In this document: one piece after another, positions 35,602 through 52,544 of the stretch
How the letters are laid out: the number at the start of each line of letters is the position of its first letter
Numbering within the stretch: the stretch's first letter is position 1
Assembly (NCBI RefSeq): GCF_933775445.1
Contig: NC_065874.1
Coordinates: 27,846,501 to 27,910,500, forward strand
Source: Argentina anserina
Lineage: Eukaryota; Streptophyta; Magnoliopsida; Rosales; Rosaceae
Direction of reading: 5' to 3'
DNA: 64,000 nucleotides
Notes under the pieces: generated by a model
Told to the model about the DNA's origin: nothing
Seen by the model: the letters and a program-made list of their open reading frames with translations, nothing else
Database searches by the model: none
Made by a program: the position numbers and the translations under genes

Positions 35602-36262
35602 TGATAGGGTCAATCCCTCCTTAATGGAGGTGTGAAAACTATGTGATGTTCACATTAGTAAATCAAGCACACCTCTTTGGTGACCCATTAATTGATGAAG
35701 TTGATTTTGTTGAAACTTAGAGCAACCTTTGTTGAAGGTAAGAAACAAATCTACAACCTTATGGTGGTAGGTGGTTGATTTGTTTGACAAAGAAAGAATA
35801 ATGCATTGATGAACATGCCAACATTAAGCATGAATCAAGAAAGAATATTGACTTTGCTTCCATGCATGTTACATGCAAATACATGAATTGCACAAAGATG
35901 TTTGCCTATATAAAGGCATGAGAAGTGGTGCAATAAACATAGAAGAACAATAAGGGAGAGATCATCTTGTGTGTGATCAAGAGTGAGAGATAGAGAGAAA
36001 ACTCTAAATAGAGAGTTTTGTGTGTGTAGCAAAATAAAGTGTGTGAGATTGTATCCCTTCAAGTGTGAGTCTTGAAGTAGTGTTTCTCTCGGTGTAACAT
36101 TTCTTCGTATAGTGGAGGTTCTTTATTGTTGCTACCCGTGGACGTAGGCACTTTGCCGAACCACGTTAAATCCCGGTATTCTCTATCATTTTTATTTTCC
36201 GATTGTGGTTGTGAATTATTTCGATTTCCATTCTACAATTCATTCTTCTACATTCCCCAACA
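35602..36262 (+). repeat. 3' LTR of Copia element 2
   Basis: 661 bp, nearly identical to the 5' LTR. It lacks TATTG-like bases in the CACACCT...TTTGG segment near 35670. Confidence 0.93.
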
Positions 36263-36855
36263 GTGAGTCCTCCTCTGAGGTAACTCCATTCCTTTCCGCG
36301 ATACCTCGGTAGCGTGTCTTTGTGACCATGATGGTGCAAGTAAGTCACTAAATCCAACCACATCACGAACACCCTGTACGGAATGCCATAGAGCTGCATA
36401 TGAATAGGATCGATCACAACTGATTACCCCATAAGCAAATCAGCCATTGCTGTCCAACATACAGTGGAAGTGATCAGATCTTTCTTCTCACTGGGGATAA
36501 AAAGGTCGATGCTTCGCTCAAAATGAGAACCAGTCTTTCCTGGACTTCTATTCCAAAGGTAGAAAGGGTACGCTAGCAAGGGAAACGGCAAAGTGAACCG
36601 CAACATTTTGTGTTGTTTTATCCAAAGTTTTGTAAATTCTCTCGGACAACGGGTGCCATGATTCATCATTCTCAACATGTCCATGATTTTGATGATGAGT
36701 CCTGTGGCTAATTCTCCATCCATGATAGGGTACAAGAATTGAAGAATGCAGTAGGTGTCCAACCACACTATTTGCTTCGGATTGTTCGAAAAGCTTCCAT
36801 GTTCACAATCATGACCAAGAACAAAGAGAGCCCAAAACATAGTCCCCTGAGCTTG
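36263..36855 (-). pseudogene. Omega-3 desaturase retrocopy, N-terminal/central half
   Basis: The minus strand gives [40 protein letters not shown], a second histidine box [43 protein letters not shown] and [12 protein letters not shown], characteristic of microsomal FAD3-type omega-3 desaturases. The first histidine box is changed from HDCGH to HDCEH. Frames shift near 36770 and again near 36600, and a stop lies near 36424. Blocks that lie in separate exons in FAD genes are contiguous, so this is a processed copy. Homology begins about 36855, so the 5' end is truncated. It continues at 30871 across Copia element 2. Confidence 0.92.
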
Positions 36856-36938
36856 GTCTGGAGTCCGTAGTCTGGACTTGTGTGTTCAAATGAGACCATA
36901 AGACCTGTTCCAAGGACTGGTCAACCTAGTCATTTGCC

Positions 36939-36958
36939 TCATTTGGTAGATATTGTTT
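36939..36958. repeat. Target-site duplication of the desaturase retrocopy, right copy
   Basis: Pairs with 30204-30223 (one mismatch in 20). About 85 bp of unassigned sequence lies between it and the first recognisable desaturase codon. Confidence 0.65.
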
Positions 36959-37858
36959 ATGTGCAGATTGTCTCCATGTCTTTGTAAAATATGAGTGAAG
37001 TCACTGGTTATACAGTTTCTTTAAATAAATGAGTGATTGAAATTTGATGATATGAGGCTACCAAACGTTCGGTGGCACATAAAATTTCTTAAACTATAAA
37101 GGTTATGATATACACAGGGTTATGAATAGTCATTTATCCGGACTTAATGGTACAAATGTTGCTTCATTGAGAATTTTATATATCCTTTTCTAATACTCTG
37201 GAGCAGAAGAACCTCTACAACACATATACAAATGGAAAATAGGATAATGGTACAAATGTTGCCTAATAGATCCAGGACTACTAGCACACTTTGAGAAATT
37301 TATAGTCGGCATTCCATGCAAGTATAATCTAATGGCACACCAGGTGTATCCACATGTAATGTATTTAGATTACTCCAATAGCTTAAAAAAACCTAACATA
37401 TATCTAGTAATTTGTTGGTATCAACATCAAAACAGATTACTGAATGTATGTGAATTTGTGTGAGGAAAGAGTTTTAACACCAAATAATTACTATAATTTT
37501 AGACTAATCGAAGTAGAATAGTAAACTTATATATAGAGGGCAAACAGGGATAAATGTTCTATTTTTGAAAGGCAGGGACAAATGTTGGGAGCCATGCAAT
37601 AAGCATGTGTTATGGATGCTCAAATGTTGTAACAATACTTGTTACTTGGAGGCTTAAGAAGTCATGTACGTTGAACGTCCACAACTTAATTTTACCGTTT
37701 TCAATAGCACACAACTATTTTGTTGTGTAGCATTATGCCATTATGGACTAAATGAAGTGTATGAAGTCATGTACTGATGTTGTTAGTCCTTTTAGTGGAT
37801 CGATATTATTGAATTATTTAATGAATGTCATCATTGTCATCACATATCGTAGATATGC
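36959..37858. other. Intergenic, no gene recognised
   Basis: AT-rich, no coding similarity seen on either strand. Confidence 0.5.
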
Positions 37859-38501
37859 CTAGGGGTGGGTATAAACCTAATTAAACAAGTAAAACTGACC
37901 GAACCAAACCGAAAATATGGTTCGGATAACCGAACCGAAGAAATGTAGTTTAGAAATGAAGAAAACTGAATCGAAACCGGTTTAAACGGTTTAAAAATAG
38001 TATACGTGATCAAACTAACCGATTTAAAACCGAACCGACCGAATTTAATTTAATGATTTAAAAAATAATAAATAATGGGTATTAGTACAAAAAAATAACA
38101 AAACATAACATAGAAGGTTGTCTAGTGCAGTTAGTAGAGCGCATGGTTGTTATATTATAGGTCAGCAGTTTGAATCTCAACATTGACATTTTGATGTTTT
38201 ATTGAAAATCTATCAAAATGAGAAAAATATAATCTTTACATAGTTATTAATGAGACGTGCGTTTGATGTACTGATTTGTGACATCATTTTTAGGTAGGAA
38301 TTTGAGTCTCACCTCTTGAAAATTTTTAAAAAATTACGTATGAGGTGTAAACCGAAACCGAACTGAATTTTAATTAAACCGATTGTTTCGGTTCAGATTA
38401 ATTTAATTCGATAAATGGTTTGAATTTCTAGAAAATCGATTAAAATAATTCGGTTTCGATTTAGACTAAAAACCGAACCGAACCGATATATGTCCAGCCC
38501 T
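37859..38501. mobile_element. hAT-like non-autonomous element rich in CCGAACCGAA repeats
   Basis: The flanking 8-bp direct repeat AGATATGC lies at 37851-37858 and 38502-38509. The left end is CTAGGGGTGGGTATAAACC and the minus-strand right end is AGGGCTGGACATAT. Sub-terminal CCGAACCGAA/CGGTTCGGTT motifs occur in both orientations. No transposase. A tRNA-like segment lies in the middle. Confidence 0.75.
38117..38182 (+). other. tRNA-like (SINE-like) segment inside the hAT element
   Basis: CTAGTGCAGTTAGTAG resembles a pol III A box, and 28 bp later AGCAGTTTGAATCTCAA resembles a B box. The segment does not fold into a full cloverleaf with matched acceptor ends, so I call it tRNA-derived rather than a tRNA gene. 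Confidence 0.45.
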
Positions 38502-38509
38502 AGATATGC

Positions 38510-39385
38510 TCTTCCCCATTGCAAAGCAGTAATCAGATTCCCATTCACAAATCACAACTGTTGCCTTCTTTTGATTTCATCTATCCTCCAATTGTTTTAT
38601 AACAATGGTTTCGTGGTTGGGAATGTCACAGATCAAGTAGTTGTTTTGCAATCAGAACTTGTAGGAAGTCAATAAAGTCTTTCATGGAGCTTGTCCTTGG
38701 TTATAACTGTTTGTTTTTTTGGAAGCGATTGTTAGAGTTATTTGTGAACAAAATTTGTTACAACTCCGAAATTTGCATAAGCTGATTAATCCAACATTAG
38801 TGTTGTTAAGTTGTATATTTGAAGCCCATTCTTCTGCAACTAGGGACTTTGTGGTTGCAAGAGTAAGTTATGGTGCAAGGAATGAGCATCTGTCTGACTC
38901 AGCCAAACTAGCGTATGAGCCGATGAAGTGGTCAGGCGGGAATCTGGGACTATTCGACTAGCTTGTTTCTTGTGATAGCCGCAAGGAGATTTTCAAATCT
39001 TATCATAAGTGAGTTGTAATCTTTTCATTCTAAAAAGAAAGAAAGTGAATTGTAGTCTTTTAGGTTATGTTCTATCTAGATTTTTCATCTAAAGTTGTGT
39101 CATATTGCTCTGTTATTCTTGATACAATCAAGTTGATAGTAGGATCTACTAAAGTGTGCAAGGGTAAATGAATTTTTTTCACCAAATAATAGGGTGAAAT
39201 TAAGTTACCAAGGGTAAGGACTTCACCGGTGCTTCCGTTAGTCGGTTAGTCCACTAGCTCCAGGCACGTGCAGCTCGCGCCCCGCTTTCCCCAAAAATTT
39301 CAAAACTCCCACTCAAATTTGAAGTTCAAAATCACCCACCTTTTTGTGTTTCTTCTCGAACGCCAAAACAGCCAAAATCTCACAA
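38510..39385. other. Intergenic, no gene recognised
   Basis: Distal 5' region of the histone H4 gene. Short frames at 38490-38675 and 38719-38961 show no family likeness. Confidence 0.5.
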
Positions 39386-39500
39386 CCAATAACAACACAC
39401 GACGCGGATCGACTGTCTCAACCGTCGATAAGCACTTTCATCCAACGACCACTATTAACCCGCTAGAGTCCCAAACACCTCCCCTGCTTCTATATAAAAA
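39386..39500 (+). promoter_or_regulatory. Histone H4 promoter module
   Basis: Known plant histone promoter motifs appear in order: CCAAT at 39386-39390, octamer CGCGGATC at 39403-39410, hexamer ACCGTCG at 39421-39427, nonamer CATCCAACG at 39439-39447 and TATATAAAAA at 39491-39500. In plant histone genes these drive S-phase and meristem expression. The start codon follows 108 bp after the TATA box. Confidence 0.85.
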
Positions 39501-39604
39501 CCCACAAACCTCCTCCCCTTCCATCACAACAAATCTCACCCTCCACTCCACTCTCCCCATCTAAATCAAATTTAGAGTCTCTTTTCTTCTAAGTTTTCCG
39601 GTGA

Positions 39605-39919
<315 letters not shown>

Positions 39920-40699
39920 GGTTTCTGGGGTTGAAAGTCTTGCTGTCAAGAATAGAGTAATTGTGATTCGGTGTTGGTTTGGTAATGTGATTAGTGGTTT
40001 AGGTTTCTTTCAAATCTATGGTTTCAGTTTGTAATTACTAGTCTGGTTTAGGCTTATGTGTCTGTAATTTGCAATTCCTTCTCTGAATTGCGGTTTCTGA
40101 AGAAATTGAGAAGCCTGTACCTTTTTGTTATCTATAATCTTTGCATCTTTATCATTAAATTTCCAACTTGAATTGGTATTGGCTTTCTGATGAATCTACC
40201 GGCGGAATGTGAATTAAAGTTAACAAGTTTTCTGAACTCTTACAAACTCTTGGGCAGAGTAAGAATAAACCCAGTAACAATGTTGTTATCTTCAATCTTT
40301 GCATTTCCATATTCAAATTTTCCAACTGCAATTGGTGCTGACGTAATGATAACATATTGGATGGCTGTAATGTATATGATAAATCTTGAAGTTTAGTGTA
40401 ATGTGAAATGGGTTAGTTATACATCTTCATGTTCAGAGCTTCAAGATTTTAAAACGTGCACCCGGCAAGTTTCTGAATCCTAGTTGATTAGAGAAAACCC
40501 AAAATTCAAAAATTTCAGAAGCTCAGAGTAAGAATGAACACTGTAGCAATCTTTTCAGGAATGGAGTCTCTTATCATATTAGAACAATGGACTAAAAATT
40601 GCACTATGGTTGATTTGTTCTATTAGTTTAAGTAGTCGTTTAAGGCGAAAACCAAATCCTAGTTTTTTTTTTTGAAAAAATGTCATGATATGTTGCTGC
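39920..40699. other. Convergent intergenic region between H4 and ECA
   Basis: Contains the 3' UTRs of the convergent H4 and calcium-pump genes. No other gene seen. Confidence 0.6.
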
Positions 40700-46853
<6,154 letters not shown>

Positions 46854-46889
46854 AATTGAATCGTTAAAGTATTCCGACGGTTACATTAC

Positions 46890-46977
46890 CTGAAAATTAG
46901 TGTGACTGAGAGAAAAACGATCACGGAAAATTAACCGAAGAGACATAGAGAGAGAGAGAGAGAGAGCGAATAATTTA
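46890..46977 (-). other. Possible 5' UTR intron of the ECA gene
   Basis: The minus strand shows ACCG/GTAAAT at 46977 and TTTTCAG/GTAATG at 46890, enclosing a (CT)n-rich ~87-bp stretch 36 bp before the ATG. Only splice-site likeness supports it. Confidence 0.35.
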
Positions 46978-47376
46978 CCGGTATTATACGCAGCGAGAAG
47001 AAGCAGATTGTGATTTAGATTGAGAAGCGATCCGAGTAGGTGGTGGATTTTTGTGATTTTGTTTGATTTCTGGGACTTGTTTGTTGTGATTGAGAAGAGT
47101 GAGCGATTCAAGGGGTGTCTTACGTGGGCGTAACGAGAATGCATATTGAGCAGCCGATGAGGACGCGCCACGTACGGGGGTGGAGGGGGAGAGGCCAGGA
47201 GAAGTGGGCCATGATGAAAGTTATTGTTTAATAGTGTGATTCTGTGCTTTTTGGGTTTTCGTGGTTTCCTTGATGTGGAATCTCTGACTAAATTAATGGC
47301 CCATCTGGCGACCCCGGTCGTCGACTTTTTGAGTTTGGTTTTGCCGGGATTGAACTACATTTCCTTATTAATTATT
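46978..47376. other. ECA promoter side, no gene
   Basis: 5' flank of the pump gene. No clear TATA box was chosen and no coding signal was found. Confidence 0.4.
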
Positions 47377-47385
47377 ATTCAAGAT

Positions 47386-47935
47386 GAGGGATGACAATGG
47401 GGCTGCGGGAATCGAAATATCATATTCATATTCAATTTTAATTATGTTCCATATTCGTTCTAATTTCTGTTAGAAAATAATGTGTATTTCCTGTTCCCAT
47501 ATCCGCTGGGATCAATTTCTCATACCCGTCTCAATACCCGTTAATGATATTTTGTTATATTACATAAAAATTTATATGAAGTATAGAAAAAACGTAAAAA
47601 TCTAAAATGAAATTAAATATCATGATGAAATTAGTTTTTTTTACATTAATCCAACTTAAACCAATACAAGTCTAGTTCAAAATAAAATAATAACTATTAA
47701 ATGTTTTTATTTACATAAATATTAATTGATTAATTAATATTAAAAATATATATATTTTATTTTTATTGGGTGGGGATGAGAATGGGGATCAAAATACCAT
47801 CCCCACCCGTTATCCGATTTCATATTTCGAATATAGAGAATCTTCATATCTATTCCCCGTTCTTACCCATTACACAGCCTCATTAAGATCGAATACCCAT
47901 AAATACCCTACCCGATGGATAATATTGTCATCCCT
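47386..47935. mobile_element. Non-autonomous DNA element with AGGGATGACAAT ends
   Basis: AGGGATGACAAT at the left is matched by the inverted ATTGTCATCCCT at the right, 12 of 12. The 9-bp direct repeat ATTCAAGAT flanks it at 47377-47385 and 47936-47944. A 9-bp duplication points to a Mutator-like element, though an 8-bp hAT reading is not excluded. Interior AT-rich, with degenerate (GGGGAT)-type segments near both ends. Confidence 0.85.
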
Positions 47936-47944
47936 ATTCAAGAT

Positions 47945-49317
47945 TGGCCTGCACTTTGTTTATGCGAGAAAATCATGTATGAAGTGCGATATGTTTTCCC
48001 TGTCAATCTTACCCGATCATAGTTAGCTTCCTCACCTATACAACCTAGTGAACCACCTTAGTAAATTGCACTTCATTCACTAAATTTGTATTTATAAATT
48101 AAAGAAGTGAATGAGAAACAAATTTGCCGACTACCCAAAAATGTCCACCAAAATATCCACCATTTTATTCTAAAAATTCTATAGACACATGTCATTTTTT
48201 CTAACCATAGTTTTTTTTTACTATGGTCAATCATTTCCACATATGAATATTTGCAATTATTAAAACTAATGCAATGGAACAATGATTTCAATTGCCCAGG
48301 TTCATACCTATACCTGAGACATCAACTTTCAAATTTATTATTTTACTTTTTTTCTGGGTTTTACTTATATAGTCACAAAGGTCATGTAGATTTCATTATT
48401 GTATCAATGTTTCGTAATCAAAGTGGCTGGGAAAGTGTGATTGATTAATTATTCTTGATTTCATATATATATTAGACCCCTGATCTTAATTTGATGTGAG
48501 AGAAAGTGCCATGACTAGATGCCAGGTGCTGAGGGAGATCGCAAGAGAGAGATGGAGAGAGATATATCTAGTACATTATAATTAAAACAGAGTTTGTCAA
48601 TCAAAATACACGTAAAAACACATGAATTTTTTTTTGGTTGACAAATTGTAGAGATGGAGAGAGAATTTTTTTATATTTCAGATAACTTCCACCGCATGCT
48701 CTCTTCTCTACTGTTGAATATGTAAAAAAAAAAAGAAGATTTTCCACATCATGGGGATACTTCCACTTAAAAAAAATGTGCATATCGAATTGATTGGTTA
48801 TGTACGTGCATTTATCACTTTTGATTACAGCATTATGTCACATTGTTAGTAAATATAAGTATTATTTTTCAATAATTATAAATTATTAAACTAAGATCAG
48901 ATAATATCAGAACTTCAGCCAAACAGAGTGTTCGAAAAAAAATTACTTATGATTTTCAAATATCGTCGATATTCTCATTATTTGCTTCTTGTTCGGTTTA
49001 TAAATTAGAACTTAAATCATCTCTCAATTTGACTCCAGAATCCGCCACCGGAATGGAACGAGGCCGAGTTGCGAGAGAGCAACGAGAGTAGAAGGGTCAA
49101 GATTGGGCAAACCTCTCTTTAAGCAATAGCAAGAGTAAGCAGTGCTCCGTGTCATATTGAAGTCTGAGAAAATCAGGTGAATGATTCAATAGTAAAGTAA
49201 CGAAACATTGGTGAATAATGGTTGGACACTTGGACCATCTATCATTTCTCGGAAAGAAATAAAGTAGCTCATCAATTAAGTTCTAAGTTCTATTGATTGT
49301 CATGACACATCAAAAGT
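47945..49317. other. Intergenic, no gene recognised
   Basis: AT-rich DNA with GAGA-type low complexity near 48540-48565. No coding similarity seen. Confidence 0.5.
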
Positions 49318-49391
49318 GGCCTATTAGCTCAGCTGGTTAGAGCGTCGTGCTAATAACGCGAAGGTCACAGGTTCGAGACCTGTATGGGCCA
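49318..49391 (+). tRNA. tRNA-Ile (anticodon AAU)
   Basis: Cloverleaf of 74 nt. The acceptor stem GGCCTAT pairs with ATGGGCC. The D arm is GCTCAGCTGGTTAGAGC. The anticodon stem TCGTG/CGCGA encloses loop CTAATAA with anticodon AAT, and the T arm is ACAGGTTCGAGACCTGT. The discriminator base is A. A and B boxes are intact, and a T-rich pol III terminator (TTTTTCTTTTTTTC) starts right after the gene. CCA is not encoded, as expected for a nuclear gene. Confidence 0.97.
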
Positions 49392-50039
49392 ATTTTTCTT
49401 TTTTTCAAACTATTTTTGTGAAGTTCTTTGCTACATACATGTTCTTTTCTACAGCTATTCTGTATGCATCTTTGAACGAACACAAGCATCTCCTCGAAGT
49501 ATTGACAATACTGTAAACATTCGTGTGAAAGAACCGTAGTTGCTCGAGAGGAAAATTTGAATTTCTTATAAATTGTTTGTTGTATAAGCGTAAATAGGAA
49601 AAGGTTCAAAGCCAGGAAAAATAGATACTATCTAATTATTACAAATCTTGCACCCTTATACAGAGAGTGTCTACTGAAGTAAAACTTAAAAGCTATTAAT
49701 GAAATAAACCAGAAAATGAAAGAGTAACCTTGTACCCTTGTACCAGTAATATCTTCTGTTCGCAATCACCTCGCATGACGTAGACAACAGGCGGCAGGGT
49801 TGAGAGAACAATGTGCATGGAAGTATGGAACTACTATCCCACTCTAGAATGTATGCTTCACATTGTGTGCAAATTTAATAAGAAATACAGAATCCGTATG
49901 AATTTGCTGAAAACACACTTAGACCACCACCCCTTCTGTACAAAACGGAAACTCAGAATGCTTCATGAGGTTTAATCCGGGAAAGTTTATCAGAAGAGAA
50001 GCTAAATCTCGTGGAATCCAGTCTACCTCAGAAGAACAG
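49392..50039. other. Intergenic between tRNA-Ile and HERK1-like gene
   Basis: Holds the pol III terminator and, toward 50039, the likely 3' UTR of the receptor kinase. No other gene seen. Confidence 0.6.
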
Positions 50040-52544
50040 TTACCTACCCTCGGACTTTACCAGCTGTGAGAATACTCTACTCATGGAAACACCTGAAAGA
50101 TCATCTACGCTGGAGACTTCAAACTGTCCGGGAGAAGTGGCTGTGTCGATGTGATTGAAATTATTGACTTGCGGAGATAGTTCACCGATCATATTGGTGC
50201 TGTTATCTTCAGGGTCCCCTTGAACTAAAGCCTCTTGAAGTTGCAGAGCATACTCCAGATTCCACAGCACATCACCCATTGAGGGCCTGTCAACACCATA
50301 GTCAGCCAAGCATTTCTCTGCGGTTTCTGCAAATTTTCTGAGAGAATCTGGTCTTATTTTTCCTGCAAGTGTAGGATCTATGATTTGCTCCAACTGCCCT
50401 TTCTTCTGCCATTTCATCGCCCACTCAGCCAAGTTCACCATTTCCCTTGGGAGTGATGGATCTATGACAGGTCTTGCACAAAGAACCTCAAACAAAACCA
50501 CACCAAATGAATACACATCTGATTTCTCTGTCAGTTGTTGCCTTCTAAAATATTCAGGATCAAGGTATCCAAAACTCCCTTTCACTGCAGTACTCACATG
50601 GGTCTGATCGAGCTCTGGACCAGTCTTCGAAAGCCCAAAATCAGCAACCTTGGCCATGAGGTTTTCATCAAGCAAAATATTTGCAGACTTCACATCACGA
50701 TGAATAACTGCTTTTGCATCACCAGTGTGAAGGTAGTGAAGTCCTCTAGCTGATCCAATGCATATTTCAAGTCTTGCCTTCCAGCTTAAGCTGGGTAGAC
50801 CAGAGCCATAGAGATGACTCTTCAGCGTCCCATTCTCCATATATTCGTATATCAGAATCATCTCACTCTTGTCATCACAATACCCTATCAATGACACAAG
50901 ATGGCGATGACGAAATTGAGAAAGCATCTCAATTTCTGTCCTGAACTCTGCAAGCCCCTGTTGAGACCGTGGATTTCCTCTCTTGACAGCTACTTTAGTT
51001 CCATCATTAAATTCTCCTTTGTAAACCTTTCCAAAACCACCAATTCCAATAACCCAACTCTCGTCAAAGTTGTTGGTAGCCTCCTGAACCACCCCAAAAG
51101 GAAAGCGATACTGGTAGTTGGAAGGAGCACTAGCAGTTGTACCGTATGAGTACTTGCTTCCCATGGTGTGAGAATTGGTTCCATTCATGGAGAAAGGAAC
51201 CCATGTCTTAGAATGCCCCTGGTTCGCCTTATCTTTCCTTCTTCTGCACAGAATAAAGAGAATAGCAGCCAAAACCACTGCAACAAGTGATCCAACAGTG
51301 GCACCCACTATAACTCCGACATTACTCTTTGAGCCGGAACTTGAAGTAACTGCACTGCTTGCTCCATTGAGGTGGCCATCTGAATTGTTCATTTTCAAAA
51401 TCTCAAGCCCATTTAGAATGGCATTGGGATAAGCTTTATTTACAGAAGAAGGACCAATACTGATATGAATTGTATTCCTGACAACTGGTGTTGTAACATA
51501 ATCCATGTAATATGGTGCGGCCAACAGGTTAACTGTTACAGTACTCAGATCAAACTCCGGCGCAACATTCACAGAGTCAACATACACATTGAAGTAAAGC
51601 TGATTTAGAGCTTTACTTACAATGTCGCAAAAGTGAAACCGGACAAGATATTGATATCCAGAATCCACTGCAAACTCCCAGGTCACATTGAAATTGCTGT
51701 TGGGATCATCAGCTGAGTTCATCTCTGTGAGAGTACCATAAACAGTTCTAGGAGCTGTCTCTGCAGTTGCCAAACCGTCGGCATACTCAACAGCTGCAAC
51801 ATTTGACACATCTTTGGCCAAGTTCTTGTTCAGTAGATAGGCTTGATCAGGAACCCATGTTCTCCACAGGGTATCATTCTCAAAAGACACCATTGGTCCA
51901 CCCATATTCACCCTCCAAGTTGTCTCCAGTGCCTGCTTCATCAAACCTTGGAATTTTCCAGGAGTGGTGCTGGCTTCATCGGCAATGAGATCATCTGGGA
52001 CCGAAACAACTTCTATGGCATTCAAGAATGCAAATGAACCACTAGAAGGGGCCAAAGTGACAACAAGGCTATTCGAAGTCACATCCACCGAAAACTCTTT
52101 CATTAAAGAAGAGTTCCGAACACTGAAATCACTAAGCAGGCCAAATGTTTGTGTGGAAACAGAGAATGTGGCCTTGCTGAGATCATAACTGCCCGAAACA
52201 AATGGGTAGAAATAGAGGCGGATCCAGTGCCTACCGGTCTGGCTTATCGGAAAGGTGAATTTTGAAGATTCAGTAAAGACTCTTGCTGTCGGATACAGCG
52301 GTGAGTCATCAAAGGAAGTGATTGATTTCAAAGGACTAGTGACAAGAACTTCTTTGGGAGTTGAAAGGAACTTCAAAGCCAACTTATCAGATAGATAAAC
52401 ACGGCTACCAACTGAAGTATTAGACGTTGAACCACAGTCTATGAAGTAATTGTCTACAGAAGTAAACCCACTACAGAAGCAACCCAAACTCAAGATTGAC
52501 AAAACCCAGATGCAAATATTATACTTTCTACTACCCATCATCAT
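50040..52544 (-). CDS. HERK1: HERK1-like receptor kinase (CrRLK1L family)
   Basis: Plasma-membrane receptor kinase of the FERONIA/THESEUS/HERCULES class that senses cell-wall state or RALF peptides and promotes cell elongation. Single exon, 834 residues, intronless as usual for this family. Signal peptide about 1-26; malectin-like ectodomain about 27-400 with several N-x-S/T sites; transmembrane helix 408-433 followed by CRRRK. The kinase domain is about 490-765, with the glycine loop GIGGFG at 500-505, K521 in VAVK, catalytic HRDVKSAN (D617) and DFG at 635-637, so it should be active. The tail [18 protein letters not shown] and [18 protein letters not shown] is characteristic of HERK1 rather than FERONIA. 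The start MMMGS has three candidate Mets; I took the first. Confidence 0.96.
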   Translation of the reverse strand: MMMGSRKYNICIWVLSILSLGCFCSGFTSVDNYFIDCGSTSNTSVGSRVYLSDKLALKFLSTPKEVLVTSPLKSITSFDDSPLYPTARVFTESSKFTFPISQTGRHWIRLYFYPFVSGSYDLSKATFSVSTQTFGLLSDFSVRNSSLMKEFSVDVTSNSLVVTLAPSSGSFAFLNAIEVVSVPDDLIADEASTTPGKFQGLMKQALETTWRVNMGGPMVSFENDTLWRTWVPDQAYLLNKNLAKDVSNVAAVEYADGLATAETAPRTVYGTLTEMNSADDPNSNFNVTWEFAVDSGYQYLVRFHFCDIVSKALNQLYFNVYVDSVNVAPEFDLSTVTVNLLAAPYYMDYVTTPVVRNTIHISIGPSSVNKAYPNAILNGLEILKMNNSDGHLNGASSAVTSSSGSKSNVGVIVGATVGSLVAVVLAAILFILCRRRKDKANQGHSKTWVPFSMNGTNSHTMGSKYSYGTTASAPSNYQYRFPFGVVQEATNNFDESWVIGIGGFGKVYKGEFNDGTKVAVKRGNPRSQQGLAEFRTEIEMLSQFRHRHLVSLIGYCDDKSEMILIYEYMENGTLKSHLYGSGLPSLSWKARLEICIGSARGLHYLHTGDAKAVIHRDVKSANILLDENLMAKVADFGLSKTGPELDQTHVSTAVKGSFGYLDPEYFRRQQLTEKSDVYSFGVVLFEVLCARPVIDPSLPREMVNLAEWAMKWQKKGQLEQIIDPTLAGKIRPDSLRKFAETAEKCLADYGVDRPSMGDVLWNLEYALQLQEALVQGDPEDNSTNMIGELSPQVNNFNHIDTATSPGQFEVSSVDDLSGVSMSRVFSQLVKSEGR

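Larger units (their letters stand above)
30872..36262 (+). mobile_element. Degenerate Copia LTR retrotransposon 2, nested in desaturase retrocopy
   Basis: LTRs lie at 30872-31536 and 35602-36262, flanked by the 5-bp duplication GTGAG (30867-30871 and 36263-36267). Termini are TGATAGGG and CCCCAACA. The primer-binding site TGGTATCAGAGC starts at 31538. The polypurine tract GGGAGGGGGAGA ends at 35600. By eye the LTRs differ at about 20 positions plus one 4-bp indel, roughly 3%. The insertion point is inside the desaturase-like coding sequence, which reads across the duplication once the element is ignored. Confidence 0.95.

Noticed and set aside
49337..49609. 90-codon minus-strand frame over the tRNA
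   Set aside because: It overlaps the tRNA-Ile gene in antisense. The apparent PYRSRTC...DLRVI-type ending comes from the T-arm and anticodon sequence, a common false gene in annotation.
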